Assembly: GCF_002205635.1 (NCBI RefSeq)
Contig: NZ_NISJ01000007.1
Location: forward strand, 1 to 64,000
Direction: 5' to 3'
Source of the DNA: Sphingopyxis witflariensis
GTDB taxonomy: Bacteria > Pseudomonadota > Alphaproteobacteria > Sphingomonadales > Sphingomonadaceae
Length of the DNA: 64,000 bases
Positions 36,122 to 44,973 of the stretch are shown in pieces (positions within the stretch are counted from its first letter, which is position 1; each line of letters opens with the position of its first letter). Under the pieces are notes generated by a model that saw only the letters and a list, made by a program, of their open reading frames with translations, ran no database searches and was not told the origin of the DNA. Position numbers and translations under genes: made by a program.

Positions 36122-36667
36122 CTATGCAGGCTTCCAGCTCTTGCGCTCTTCGGCCTGTTTCAGCACATCGAACGCCGCCTGCCCTGCCGCAAAGCGTTTG
36201 GCGGCCTCGGCATCGCCCGGCTTCACATCGGGGTGGGTTTCCTTGGCGAGCGCGCGCCAGGCCTTTTTTATCGTTTCGAAATCGGCGTCGGATTCGAGGT
36301 CGAGCACCTCCAGCGCCAGCATTTCATCGCTGCTGCGGCTGCCGTCGCCGGGGCCGCCCCAGGCATAATGCTGCGCCTTGGCATAGCTGCGCGCGCCGCG
36401 CTCTTCTTCGGCGGCACGGGCGGCGGCGTCTTCGGCCGACAGGCCTTCGAAATAGTCCCAGCCGCGATTATATTCGGCGGCGTGCGTTTCGCAGAAATAC
36501 CAGCGCTCGGGGCTGTTCGGCGACTTGGGCGCGGGGCAGTTGCCGGGGTTGGCGCAGCCGTGGCGGTCGCACAGGCGAACCTGCTGCGCCTCCTGGCCCG
36601 AACCATAGGGGCGCCAGCGGGGAAAACCCCAATCATCGGATCGTCTGGCGCGTTTCATCACCGCCAT
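36122..36667 (-). CDS. J-domain (DnaJ-like) protein
   Basis: The 181-residue protein has an N-terminal Cys/His-containing segment (RLCDRHGCANPGNCPAPKSP, FCETHAAEYN) that may bind zinc. A C-terminal J domain follows, with ALEVLDLESDADFETIKKAWRALAKETHPDVKPGD including HPD. It may recruit Hsp70 to specific clients. Starts at 36667 or 36658 are both possible. Confidence 0.88.
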   Translation of the reverse strand: MAVMKRARRSDDWGFPRWRPYGSGQEAQQVRLCDRHGCANPGNCPAPKSPNSPERWYFCETHAAEYNRGWDYFEGLSAEDAAARAAEEERGARSYAKAQHYAWGGPGDGSRSSDEMLALEVLDLESDADFETIKKAWRALAKETHPDVKPGDAEAAKRFAAGQAAFDVLKQAEERKSWKPA

Positions 36668-36712
36668 GTAGCTGCTGAGGCCGCAGATTGCTAGCCGAGC
36701 GGGCCGAAAAAC

Positions 36713-37498
36713 CTAGGCTTTGGGCTTGTAACCGAACGCCTTGCCCGCGAGCTTCGCCACGGCGGGGTCGAGATCAGGCGGGATCATCGGCACCGCGCGT
36801 TCCAGCGCCTCAGCAATATAGGTCAGCGCCGCGATGCGGCCCGCCTTCTTGTTGTTGCCGTCGATCACCTTCCACGGCGCCCAGCGCGTATCAGTCTGCT
36901 GGAACATGTCGGTCATCGCCGCCAGATATTCCTTGCGCTTCGCCCGGTTGCGATAATCTTCCGTGCCCGTCTTCCACCGCTTCCAAGGATCGTCGAGCCG
37001 GTCGGCGAAGCGCTTGTCCTGCTCCTCCTGTGTCAAATGGAGGAAAATCTTGACGAGATTGGTCCTCGAACCCGTCAGCTGCGCCTCAAACTCGTTGATC
37101 TCGTCATAGCCCTTGCGCCACTCGGCTTCGCTCGCGAAACCCTCGACGCGTTCGACCAGCACCCGGCCGTACCAGCTGCGATCGAAGATCGAGATTTCGC
37201 GATTTCCGGGCAGGCGTTTCCAGAAGCGCCAGAGAAAATGGCGCGCGCTTTCTTCGTCGGTCGGCGCGCTGATCGGCCAGACTTCGAAATAGCGCGGGTC
37301 GAGCAGCGCGGTCATTCGCTTGATGACGCCGCCCTTCCCCGCCGCATCCCAGCCTTCGAACATGATGATGCTGCGGTGGCCGTGGGTGATATGCGCCGCC
37401 TGCACGCGCTCCAGCCGTTCCTGCAACGCGTCCAGCGCGTCGCCATAGTCGCCGTCATATTTGGTTCCGGCTTCATAATCGGAAAGGCTGATCGTCAT
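36713..37498 (-). CDS. Polyphosphate kinase 2 family protein
   Basis: The 261-residue protein has Walker A FEGWDAAGKGGVIKR, the lid DPRYFEVWPISAPTDEE, Walker B ISIFDRSWYGRVLVERVEGF and the following DPWKRWKTGTEDYRNR block. These fit the one-domain PPK2 type that uses polyphosphate to phosphorylate nucleotides. The class (ADP- or AMP-phosphorylating) was not resolved. PPK1 and Ppx are encoded about 7-10 kb away. Confidence 0.92.
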   Translation of the reverse strand: MTISLSDYEAGTKYDGDYGDALDALQERLERVQAAHITHGHRSIIMFEGWDAAGKGGVIKRMTALLDPRYFEVWPISAPTDEESARHFLWRFWKRLPGNREISIFDRSWYGRVLVERVEGFASEAEWRKGYDEINEFEAQLTGSRTNLVKIFLHLTQEEQDKRFADRLDDPWKRWKTGTEDYRNRAKRKEYLAAMTDMFQQTDTRWAPWKVIDGNNKKAGRIAALTYIAEALERAVPMIPPDLDPAVAKLAGKAFGYKPKA

Positions 37499-37559
37499 CG
37501 CTTGTCCCCTGAAGGTCTGGCGCCGTTGCTAACATAGCGGCGACGGCGATGCGACGCGA

Positions 37560-38435
37560 TTAACCCAGTTCGTCGGCGATCAGCTTCGCAAGGCGCTCCG
37601 GCACCTCCATCGGGATGAAATGGCTATGCTCGGCCCATTGCTCGTCGCGCCCTGCGCCAAGTGCGGCGCCGAGGCCGGGCCATGTGGGGCTGACCGAGAA
37701 ATCGAGAGGGTTGGCGCGATCGCCCGTGCGGGCGCGGATGACGCTGGACGGGGCCGCTATACGACCGAGCCAGTCGTGCGGATTGGTACGGATCGCACTC
37801 AGATAAACCGAAGCCTCGAGCGCCGGCGGACAAGCGAGGTCCCAGCCATCGCCATCGGCTGCGGGGAGCAAACCATGGCGGCAATAATCAGCAAGCGCTG
37901 CGGGCTGCCAGTGCATATAGGGCGGGCGCTGCGCGAAATGGGCGTTCATCGCTTCCCAGCCGTCCCAGCGGGCGCGCCGCCGCGCGACGGGGTGCGACAT
38001 AGGGTCGGGAACGGGCTGGTCCGCCGCGCCGACATAGAGCGTGGGCGCCATGATCACCGGGTCGATCAGGAAAATGTGCCGGAACGCATCGGGACGCTCG
38101 GCCGCAAGACGGGTCAGGACATAGCCGCCCATGCTGTGCCCGCATCCAACCAGCGGCGTTCCCGCGAAGCGATCGACGAGCGGCAGCAGCGCGTCTGCCG
38201 TCGCCGCCCAGTCGGACAGCGAGGCCGGCTTGAAGCTTCGCCCATGGCCGCGCTGGTCGGGCGCGATAATGTGGGTGCCGGGCGGCAGGACCGCGACGAT
38301 CTGATCCCACAACCGCGCGTGAAAGCCCGTCGCGTGGAGCAGCAGGACCGATGGCCGCTCCGACGGCGCGCCCCATTCGAACCAGCAGATCTCGCCTTCC
38401 GGCGTTTCCAGCTGGTGCTCCCGCGGCTCGGTCAC
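37560..38435 (-). CDS. Alpha/beta hydrolase
   Basis: The 291-residue protein has LLLHATGFHARLWD (oxyanion region), APDQRGHGRS, the nucleophile elbow GCGHSMGGYVLT with Ser and a distal EHSHFIPME histidine. The fold is clear but the substrate is not. It starts four bases before the aspS stop region. Confidence 0.85.
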   Translation of the reverse strand: MTEPREHQLETPEGEICWFEWGAPSERPSVLLLHATGFHARLWDQIVAVLPPGTHIIAPDQRGHGRSFKPASLSDWAATADALLPLVDRFAGTPLVGCGHSMGGYVLTRLAAERPDAFRHIFLIDPVIMAPTLYVGAADQPVPDPMSHPVARRRARWDGWEAMNAHFAQRPPYMHWQPAALADYCRHGLLPAADGDGWDLACPPALEASVYLSAIRTNPHDWLGRIAAPSSVIRARTGDRANPLDFSVSPTWPGLGAALGAGRDEQWAEHSHFIPMEVPERLAKLIADELG

Positions 38436-38438
38436 GCC

Positions 38439-40220
38439 TTAACCCTTGGGGCCGTCGACGATACGGATGCCCAGTTCCTTGAGCTGCTTGTCGCTGACCG
38501 CCGCCGGGGCGTTCATCATCAGGTCTTCGGCCTTCTGATTCATCGGGAAGATCACGACTTCGCGAATGTTCGGCTCGTCAGCGAGCAGCATGACGATGCG
38601 GTCGACGCCCGGCGCCGAACCACCATGCGGCGGCGCACCGAACTTGAACGCGTTGATCATGCCGCTGAAATTCGCGTCGACTTCGGCCTGCGAATAGCCC
38701 GCGATTTCGAACGCCTTGTACATGATGTCGGGGCGATGGTTGCGGATCGCGCCCGACGACAGTTCGACGCCGTTGCAGACGATGTCATATTGCCACGCCA
38801 GAATGTCGAGCGGGTCTTTGGTTTCCAGCGCTTCCAGCTCACCCTGCGGCATGCTGAAGGGGTTGTGGCTGAAATCGATCTTGCCGGTGTCTTCGTCGGC
38901 CTCGAACATCGGGAAGTCGACGATCCAGCACATTTCGAACTTGTTGGGGTCGATCAGTTCAAGCTGTTCGGCAGCGCGGGTGCGCGCGAGGCCCGCGAGC
39001 TTCGCCGCCATCGCTTCCTTGCCTGCGGCGAAGAAGACGCCGTCGTCGGGACCAAGGCCGAGTTCGTTCGCCAGCACGTCCATCTTTTCGGGACCATGAT
39101 TCTTGGCGATCGGGCCGCCCCATTCACCGCCCTTGCGCGTCGCATAGCCAAGGCCGGCAAAGCCTTCGCCCTGCGCCCAGCTGTTCATGTCATCGAAGAA
39201 TTTGCGGCTCTTCTCGGCGGTGCCCGGCGCGGGGATCGCGCGGACGACATCGCCCGCAGCGACGATATCGGCGAAGCGGCCAAAGCCCGATCCGGTGAAG
39301 TGCGAAGACACGTCGCTGATGATGATCGGGTTGCGGAGGTCAGGCTTGTCATTGCCGTACTTCAGCATCGATTCGCGATACGGAATGCGCGGGAAGGTGC
39401 CCGCAGGGGTCACCGACTTGCCGTTCGCAAACTCCTCGAACACGCCCGCGAGCACGGGTTCGATGGTATTGAACACATCGTCCTGCGTCACGAAGCTCAT
39501 TTCGAAATCGAGCTGATAGAATTCGCCAGGCGAACGGTCGGCGCGCGCGTCTTCGTCGCGGAAGCAGGGGGCGATCTGGAAATAGCGGTCGAAGCCCGCC
39601 ACCATGAGCAGCTGCTTGAACATCTGCGGTGCCTGCGGCAGCGCATAGAATTTGCCGGGGTGAACGCGGCTGGGCACCAGATAGTCGCGCGCGCCTTCGG
39701 GCGACGAGGCGGTCAGGATCGGGGTCTGATATTCGGTGAAGCCCTGATCGGTCATGCGGCGGCGCAGGCTGGCGATCACGTTCGAGCGCAGCATGATGTT
39801 GGCGTGGAGCCGTTCGCGGCGGAGATCGAGGAAGCGGTATTTCAGGCGGATATCCTCGGGATATTCCTGTTCGCCCGCGACAGGCATCGGCAGTTCGATC
39901 GCCGCCGACTGAACGCTGACTTCGCGCGCGCGTACTTCGATCGCGCCGGTCGGCAGGTTCGTGTTGATCGTTTCGGGCGAGCGGGCGACCACGTCACCGG
40001 TGATCGTCACGACGCTTTCGGCGCGCAGACCGTCGAGCGTTGCGAAAACCGCGTCGCTGCTGTCGGCGACGATCTGGGTCAGCCCATAATGATCACGCAA
40101 ATCGACGAAGAGCAGCCCGCCATGATCGCGCTTGCGATGCACCCAGCCGGAGACGCGGACGGTCTGGCCGACCTGTTCGGCGCGAAGCTGGCCGCAATTG
40201 TGGGTGCGATAGGCGTGCAT
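38439..40220 (-). CDS. aspS: Aspartyl-tRNA synthetase
   Basis: From ATG 40220 the protein has 593 residues. It has an OB-fold anticodon-binding domain ([26 protein letters not shown]), class II motif 2 ([24 protein letters not shown]), a bacterial GAD insertion domain and motif 3 ([21 protein letters not shown]). It charges tRNA-Asp. An extension to 40307 has no family similarity. Confidence 0.97.
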   Translation of the reverse strand: MHAYRTHNCGQLRAEQVGQTVRVSGWVHRKRDHGGLLFVDLRDHYGLTQIVADSSDAVFATLDGLRAESVVTITGDVVARSPETINTNLPTGAIEVRAREVSVQSAAIELPMPVAGEQEYPEDIRLKYRFLDLRRERLHANIMLRSNVIASLRRRMTDQGFTEYQTPILTASSPEGARDYLVPSRVHPGKFYALPQAPQMFKQLLMVAGFDRYFQIAPCFRDEDARADRSPGEFYQLDFEMSFVTQDDVFNTIEPVLAGVFEEFANGKSVTPAGTFPRIPYRESMLKYGNDKPDLRNPIIISDVSSHFTGSGFGRFADIVAAGDVVRAIPAPGTAEKSRKFFDDMNSWAQGEGFAGLGYATRKGGEWGGPIAKNHGPEKMDVLANELGLGPDDGVFFAAGKEAMAAKLAGLARTRAAEQLELIDPNKFEMCWIVDFPMFEADEDTGKIDFSHNPFSMPQGELEALETKDPLDILAWQYDIVCNGVELSSGAIRNHRPDIMYKAFEIAGYSQAEVDANFSGMINAFKFGAPPHGGSAPGVDRIVMLLADEPNIREVVIFPMNQKAEDLMMNAPAAVSDKQLKELGIRIVDGPKG

Positions 40221-40322
40221 GGGTTCGTCTTTCAAAGCTGGAGAGGCATGGCCGAAAACCGCGCCGTTATGGCCGCGCCTAAGGCAGGTCGGCGAGCGAT
40301 TTGTCAAGGGTGGACGGGTTTT

Positions 40323-41837
40323 TCAACCCGTCAAACCCAGCCCGTCGAGCACCGCGCTGCCGAACAGCGCACGGTGTGCCGGATCGGGGATCAGGCGGTC
40401 GCGCGCGGTGCGCCAGCGGCGGAAATCCTCGCCATAATCGGCGGCGACGCGCGCGGCGTCGAGGCGGCAGCTTTTCGCCCAGTGGCGGGTGAAAGCTATC
40501 CCCTCGGCATCGAGCCGTTCGACGACGCGGGCATAGGCCTCGGCCGTGCGCGCACTGCGCGGACCGTCGAAGTCGATCACAGCATTGTGCGGGAAGCGCG
40601 CGGGCGCGAGCAGACCTTGCGCGCGCTCCATGAAGCGCAGCGTGACGACGGTCGAACCCCCGTGCCGCGCATAGACCGCGCAGATCAGCTCGAACGCACG
40701 GGCTAGGTCGGCGCGGTCGATCGTCACCGACGCGTTGAACAGGTCGGCGAGCGGGCGGTGGGTATTGAGCCCCTCGCCCCAACTGCCATAAACCGGCGGG
40801 TCGTCGATATCGGGCCCGGCGGCATAGCCCTGCTTCATAGCAAATTGCAGCAAGGCCCCCCGTGCCCAAGGATATTCGTCGAGAAACCGCCCGAGCAGGC
40901 TGAGCGCATCATAGCCGGCGCCCAGCTCGCCCGGCGTCGCATGCGGATAAGCGTCGCGCCACGGCTCGCGATAGAGGAAACGCAGCATCGCTGGCCGCTT
41001 GAACGGCTTGTACGGATTGACGATCATCTGGACGAAGTGGGGATCCTGATCGAGCGCATAGGCCGCCGAAAAGCTCCGGAAGTCTCCCGCCGCGAGCCAA
41101 TCGAGCGCCGCGCAATCGACCTTCCGCAAATTCTGGATCGGGCGAACGAGGAATTTCGGCACGCTATCGACGACGAGCGCGGTGACAATACCGAGCGCCC
41201 CGACCGGGAGCTGCGCTGCGGCAAAGAGCTCGTCATCGCGCAGCGCCGTTGAACCCGTCGCGGCGACAAAGGCGTCGCTCATCACCCCGGCGGCGGGTTC
41301 GATCCAGTGGATGCCCGTGGGCGTCACCAGTTGCACCGCGCGGATATGATCCTGGATGCCCCCGCGTCCGACCACTGAACCATGCGTACCGGTGGCGCAG
41401 GCGCCCGCGAAGGTCTGGCCATTGCCCGCGCCGCTGGTCCACAGTGAGCGGCCTTGCTGTTCGAACTTGTCCGACACCTCGTCGACCAGCGCCCCCGCCT
41501 CGACAAGCATCAGCGCCGCCGCCTCGACACCGGGCCGGACATCCGCCCCCCCGACACGGAAACAGCGGTTGAAGCGGCGCGTGTGGAGCAGCCAGCTGTC
41601 GGACACGATATTGACGTTCGACGGCGACCAGCCCGCGCCGATCGGACGAACGCGCCGTCCCGCCGCCTGCGCCTGCCCCAGCCAGTCCTGCACCGCCCGC
41701 GCCGCGATCGCGATTTCGTCGCGCCCGCGCTCCGCATCGCCGCTGCGCAGCGCAAAACGCGTCGCCACCTCGCAGGTGCCGGTGCCATGATAATTGGTCC
41801 AGCGTCCCTCGGCGCCCAGTTGCACGATCGGCATCAT
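40323..41837 (-). CDS. FAD-binding oxidoreductase (sugar-lactone oxidase-like)
   Basis: ATG 41837 (ATGA overlap with the small membrane protein) gives 504 residues. The FAD-binding PCMH-type domain has GAGWSPSNVNIVSDSWLL and GNGQTFAGACATGTHGSVVG, the flavin-contact region seen in D-arabinono-1,4-lactone and L-gulonolactone oxidases. The C-terminal region ends with a conserved FRRWRTARDRLIPDP block. The substrate is unknown. Confidence 0.82.
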   Translation of the reverse strand: MMPIVQLGAEGRWTNYHGTGTCEVATRFALRSGDAERGRDEIAIAARAVQDWLGQAQAAGRRVRPIGAGWSPSNVNIVSDSWLLHTRRFNRCFRVGGADVRPGVEAAALMLVEAGALVDEVSDKFEQQGRSLWTSGAGNGQTFAGACATGTHGSVVGRGGIQDHIRAVQLVTPTGIHWIEPAAGVMSDAFVAATGSTALRDDELFAAAQLPVGALGIVTALVVDSVPKFLVRPIQNLRKVDCAALDWLAAGDFRSFSAAYALDQDPHFVQMIVNPYKPFKRPAMLRFLYREPWRDAYPHATPGELGAGYDALSLLGRFLDEYPWARGALLQFAMKQGYAAGPDIDDPPVYGSWGEGLNTHRPLADLFNASVTIDRADLARAFELICAVYARHGGSTVVTLRFMERAQGLLAPARFPHNAVIDFDGPRSARTAEAYARVVERLDAEGIAFTRHWAKSCRLDAARVAADYGEDFRRWRTARDRLIPDPAHRALFGSAVLDGLGLTG

Positions 41838-42163
41838 GCGTCTCCCAGCGGCAGCACGCCGGCATGGGCGCGCCACGCAACCGTCACCGGGCGCAGGAAA
41901 CCGAAACTGATGATGGCAACGATCATCTGGCGGCGCGTCGCAAAAACGCGGACGTCGCACAGACCATGATCGGATTCGGGCGTGACAAAGGGCTGCGCGG
42001 CGCTGGCAGCGAAACCCCAGCCCTTCAGGGTCACAACCATATGCTCTTCGTCCAGCGGGCGCGGATTGGCGATCGACAGAAAAATATCCGCCTGCCCCGC
42101 CAAATACTGCCCGAAAAGCAGCACAAAACCGAGCGCAGCCAGCACCCAACCGATCCACAACAT
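41834..42163 (-). CDS. Small membrane protein, unrecognised
   Basis: ATG 42163 gives 109 residues, with one clear membrane segment at the N-terminus (MLWIGWVLAALGFVLLFGQYL). The rest is soluble and unremarkable (LKGWGFAASAAQPF, CDVRVFATRRQM). It is coupled to the flavoprotein by ATGA. I do not recognise a family; a membrane partner of the oxidase is possible. Confidence 0.55.
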   Translation of the reverse strand: MLWIGWVLAALGFVLLFGQYLAGQADIFLSIANPRPLDEEHMVVTLKGWGFAASAAQPFVTPESDHGLCDVRVFATRRQMIVAIISFGFLRPVTVAWRAHAGVLPLGDA

Positions 42164-42287
42164 GGCGTCCGTCCCCTTCGCATTTCCTGCCGTTTTTTTT
42201 GGCTGCCGGTATTCCGGCTTGCGCGACCCGAAGAGTGGCAGGCAATTTTTCCTGCGCGTCCGAAACAACTAGCTGTATAGGCGCGCT

Positions 42288-43481
42288 ATGCAAGTCCATC
42301 CGCTCATCGAAACTAGCGCCGCGCTCGCCGCATTCTGCGACCTTATCAAGAACAGCGATTTCATCGCCGTCGATACGGAATTCATGCGCGAAAACACCTT
42401 CTGGCCCGAACTGTGCCTGATCCAGGTGGCTGACAGCGAACACGCCGCGGCGATCGATCCGATGGCGAATGGCATCGACATGAAGCCGCTGCTCGACCTG
42501 CTCGTGAACAATGAAGATGTACTGAAGGTCTTTCACGCCGGCGGGCAGGATGTCGAAATCATCTTCAACCTGACCGGCAAGACGCCGCACCCGATTTTCG
42601 ATACCCAGATCGGCCAGATGGCCTTGGGTCAGGCCGAACAGGTCGGATATTCGAACCTCGTCGAATCCTGGCTGGGCATCCAGCTCGACAAGGGCGCACG
42701 CTTCACCGACTGGAGCCGCCGCCCGCTCGACAAGCGCCAGATCGACTATGCCGTCGGCGACGTCACCCATCTGGCCGTGATTTTCCCCATGATGCTGAAA
42801 AAGCTGGTCAAAACCGGCCGCGGCCATTGGCTCGACGAGGAAATGGAAAAGCTGGCCGATCCGGCCAATTATAATGTCGATCCCGAAAATGCCTGGCACC
42901 GGATCAAGATTCCGTCGCGCAAGCCCGACGTCCTCGGCCGCCTGCAGGCGCTCGCCGCATGGCGCGAGCGCGAGGCGCGTCAAAAGAATTTGCCGCGCGG
43001 GCGCATCGTCAAGGACGAGACGCTGGCCGACCTCGCCGCGCATCCGCCGAAGGATCAGGAAGGTCTGGGCCGCGTGCGCGGTCTGTCGGCGACCTGGAAA
43101 GCGAACGACATCGGCGCGCGCCTGATCGACGCGCTCACCAACGCGAAGCCGCTGCCCAAGGACGATATGCCCGACCGCGCGCCGCGCGGCCCCGGGCTGG
43201 GCAAGGAAGGCACGTTGGTCGCCGACCTGTTGAAGCTGCTGCTCAAGATCCGCGCCCGCGAACTGAATGTCGCGGCGCGCCTGATCGCGCGCAGCGACGA
43301 GCTGGAAGCGCTGGCCGCCGGACGCCGCGACAGCATCCCGATGCTGCAAGGCTGGCGCAACGACGTGTTCGGCCATGCCGCGCTCGATCTGGTCGAAGGG
43401 CGGATGGGCTTCGCGGTCAAGGACGGCAAGCTGGTGATGAGCGAAATCGACAACGCAGCGCCGATCGCCGACGAGGCCTGA
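42288..43481 (+). CDS. rnd: Ribonuclease D
   Basis: The 397-residue protein has the DEDDy exonuclease motifs VDTEF (DE), HAGGQDVE (D), and YAVGDVTH (Y..D). Two HRDC-like helical regions follow at the C-terminus (LQALAAWREREARQKNLPRGRIVKDETLADLA). RNase D trims tRNA 3' ends. The last three bases before the ppx stop leave almost no gap between the two convergent genes. Confidence 0.95.
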   Translation: MQVHPLIETSAALAAFCDLIKNSDFIAVDTEFMRENTFWPELCLIQVADSEHAAAIDPMANGIDMKPLLDLLVNNEDVLKVFHAGGQDVEIIFNLTGKTPHPIFDTQIGQMALGQAEQVGYSNLVESWLGIQLDKGARFTDWSRRPLDKRQIDYAVGDVTHLAVIFPMMLKKLVKTGRGHWLDEEMEKLADPANYNVDPENAWHRIKIPSRKPDVLGRLQALAAWREREARQKNLPRGRIVKDETLADLAAHPPKDQEGLGRVRGLSATWKANDIGARLIDALTNAKPLPKDDMPDRAPRGPGLGKEGTLVADLLKLLLKIRARELNVAARLIARSDELEALAAGRRDSIPMLQGWRNDVFGHAALDLVEGRMGFAVKDGKLVMSEIDNAAPIADEA

Positions 43482-43484
43482 GCG

Positions 43485-44969
43485 TCAGAGCAGCACGAGT
43501 TCGGCCTTGGCGCCGAGCGCGTGCGCCAGCGAGCGCAGGCGGCGCTCGACCGATTCCCCCGCCAGATCATGCCAGCCTGAAGCGAGGCTGAGCACGAGTT
43601 TCCCTTCGATCCGCGCGATCGAACTCGCGCGCAGCGGCGCCTCGACCCCGCCGGTCAGCCGCTGGGCAAGCCGGATCGCCAATCCCCATTGGCGCGCGCG
43701 CTCCAATCGTTCAGGTGCGACCAGTTCGCCCATCGCCGGGAAATCGCCATCGGCGCCGCCGAACCCCGCATGGAGCGCTCGGGCAAGCAGGACGCGACCC
43801 GGGATATCGATCCCGCGCCAATTGCCATGCAGGCCAATTTCGGTACCGCGTTCGGCGCGGAAGTCGGGATTGGCCGACCATGCGACGTCGCTGAGCAGGC
43901 TCGCGGCAAGGCGAACACGGCTGTCGGTGTGCGCCTCGCTGGCGAAAAGCGGTGCGATCCAGTCGGCGATCGCGCGGCCATGCGGCGCGAAACGCGCGAG
44001 GCGACGGCCTTCGAATTCGGCGGCGACGATCAACGGGTCCTGCGCGCGCGTCTCGGCATCCAGCGACTGATAAAGCAGGCCTTCGCGCAATCCCGACGAC
44101 GACACCGTCATTTCGGGGACGTCGATGATATTAACGAGGGCAGCGAGCAACGCGGCCGCGTCGGGCAGGCTCGCCGCGCGGTTCGACGCCATGCCGGGGA
44201 TCGCGCGTATTTCTTCGAAACTCAGCCGTTTGGTCGCGCGAACAAGACGGCGCAATGCGGTGCGCGGCAGATGATGCTGATCGAGTACCGCGAGCGGATC
44301 GTGCGTGAGTTCGAGGTCGAGGCGTGACAGCGCGCGCCACGAACCGCCAACCAGATAGAGTGGCAATCCGCTGAGTTTACCCGGCCAACCCGCCGCCTTC
44401 AGCATTTTGCGCACCGCGCGTTCAAATAGTTGTGGTCCCGCTATGCGCAACGCGGGGAGCCGCAACACGCCGAGCGGAAAGGACGCGCAGCGCCCAACCT
44501 CGCCGTTCGCGACTTCAGCCAGTTCGAGGCTGCCGCCGCCAAGGTCGACAGCGATGCCATGCGCGTCAGGAATTGCGGCAAGCACGCCATAGCCGGCGGC
44601 TGCGGCCTCCTCTTCGCCCGACAGCAGCCGGATATTCAGGCCCGCATCGGCGGCGCGAGCAATGAAATCGGGTCCGTTCACCGCATCGCGAACTGCAGCC
44701 GTCGCGACACATTGCAGGTTATCAACCTCCATGTGCCGCGCGAGCAGCGCATAGCGGCGCAGCGCCATCAGCCCTCGGGCCGCATCCTCGTCGGCGATGC
44801 GACCGTCGGCTGCGAGGCCGCGCCCCAGACCCGCCGCGACCTTTTCGTTGAAGATCACCGCCGGCGCGCGCGCGGGTCCTTCGTAAACGACCAGACGAAC
44901 CGAGTTCGACCCAATGTCGATGACGGCAGAGCGATGGACCGCCTGCCGTGAGGAGCGCTGCAAACCCAA
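43485..44969 (-). CDS. ppx: Ppx/GppA phosphatase
   Basis: The 494-residue ASKHA-fold protein has VIDIGSNSVRLVVYEG (phosphate 1), LSGEEEAAAAGYGVL, IAVDLGGGSLELAEV (phosphate 2), and an HD-like C-terminal region. It degrades polyphosphate or pppGpp. The start is TTG 44969, placed eight bases after GAGGA, which lies inside the end of ppk1. It is translationally close to ppk1, so synthesis and breakdown of polyphosphate are co-expressed. Confidence 0.92.
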   Translation of the reverse strand: MGLQRSSRQAVHRSAVIDIGSNSVRLVVYEGPARAPAVIFNEKVAAGLGRGLAADGRIADEDAARGLMALRRYALLARHMEVDNLQCVATAAVRDAVNGPDFIARAADAGLNIRLLSGEEEAAAAGYGVLAAIPDAHGIAVDLGGGSLELAEVANGEVGRCASFPLGVLRLPALRIAGPQLFERAVRKMLKAAGWPGKLSGLPLYLVGGSWRALSRLDLELTHDPLAVLDQHHLPRTALRRLVRATKRLSFEEIRAIPGMASNRAASLPDAAALLAALVNIIDVPEMTVSSSGLREGLLYQSLDAETRAQDPLIVAAEFEGRRLARFAPHGRAIADWIAPLFASEAHTDSRVRLAASLLSDVAWSANPDFRAERGTEIGLHGNWRGIDIPGRVLLARALHAGFGGADGDFPAMGELVAPERLERARQWGLAIRLAQRLTGGVEAPLRASSIARIEGKLVLSLASGWHDLAGESVERRLRSLAHALGAKAELVLL

Positions 44970-44973
44970 AGCG

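Noticed and set aside
37620..40706. Very long open frame on the plus strand opposite aspS and the hydrolase gene
   Set aside because: Its translation has no domain resemblance and it lies antisense to well-recognised genes. Long antisense frames are expected in GC-rich coding DNA.
41838..43376. Upstream extension of the flavin oxidase frame to over 1000 codons
   Set aside because: The extra part is antisense to RNase D and overlaps the small membrane gene; the oxidase starts at 41837 with an ATGA junction.
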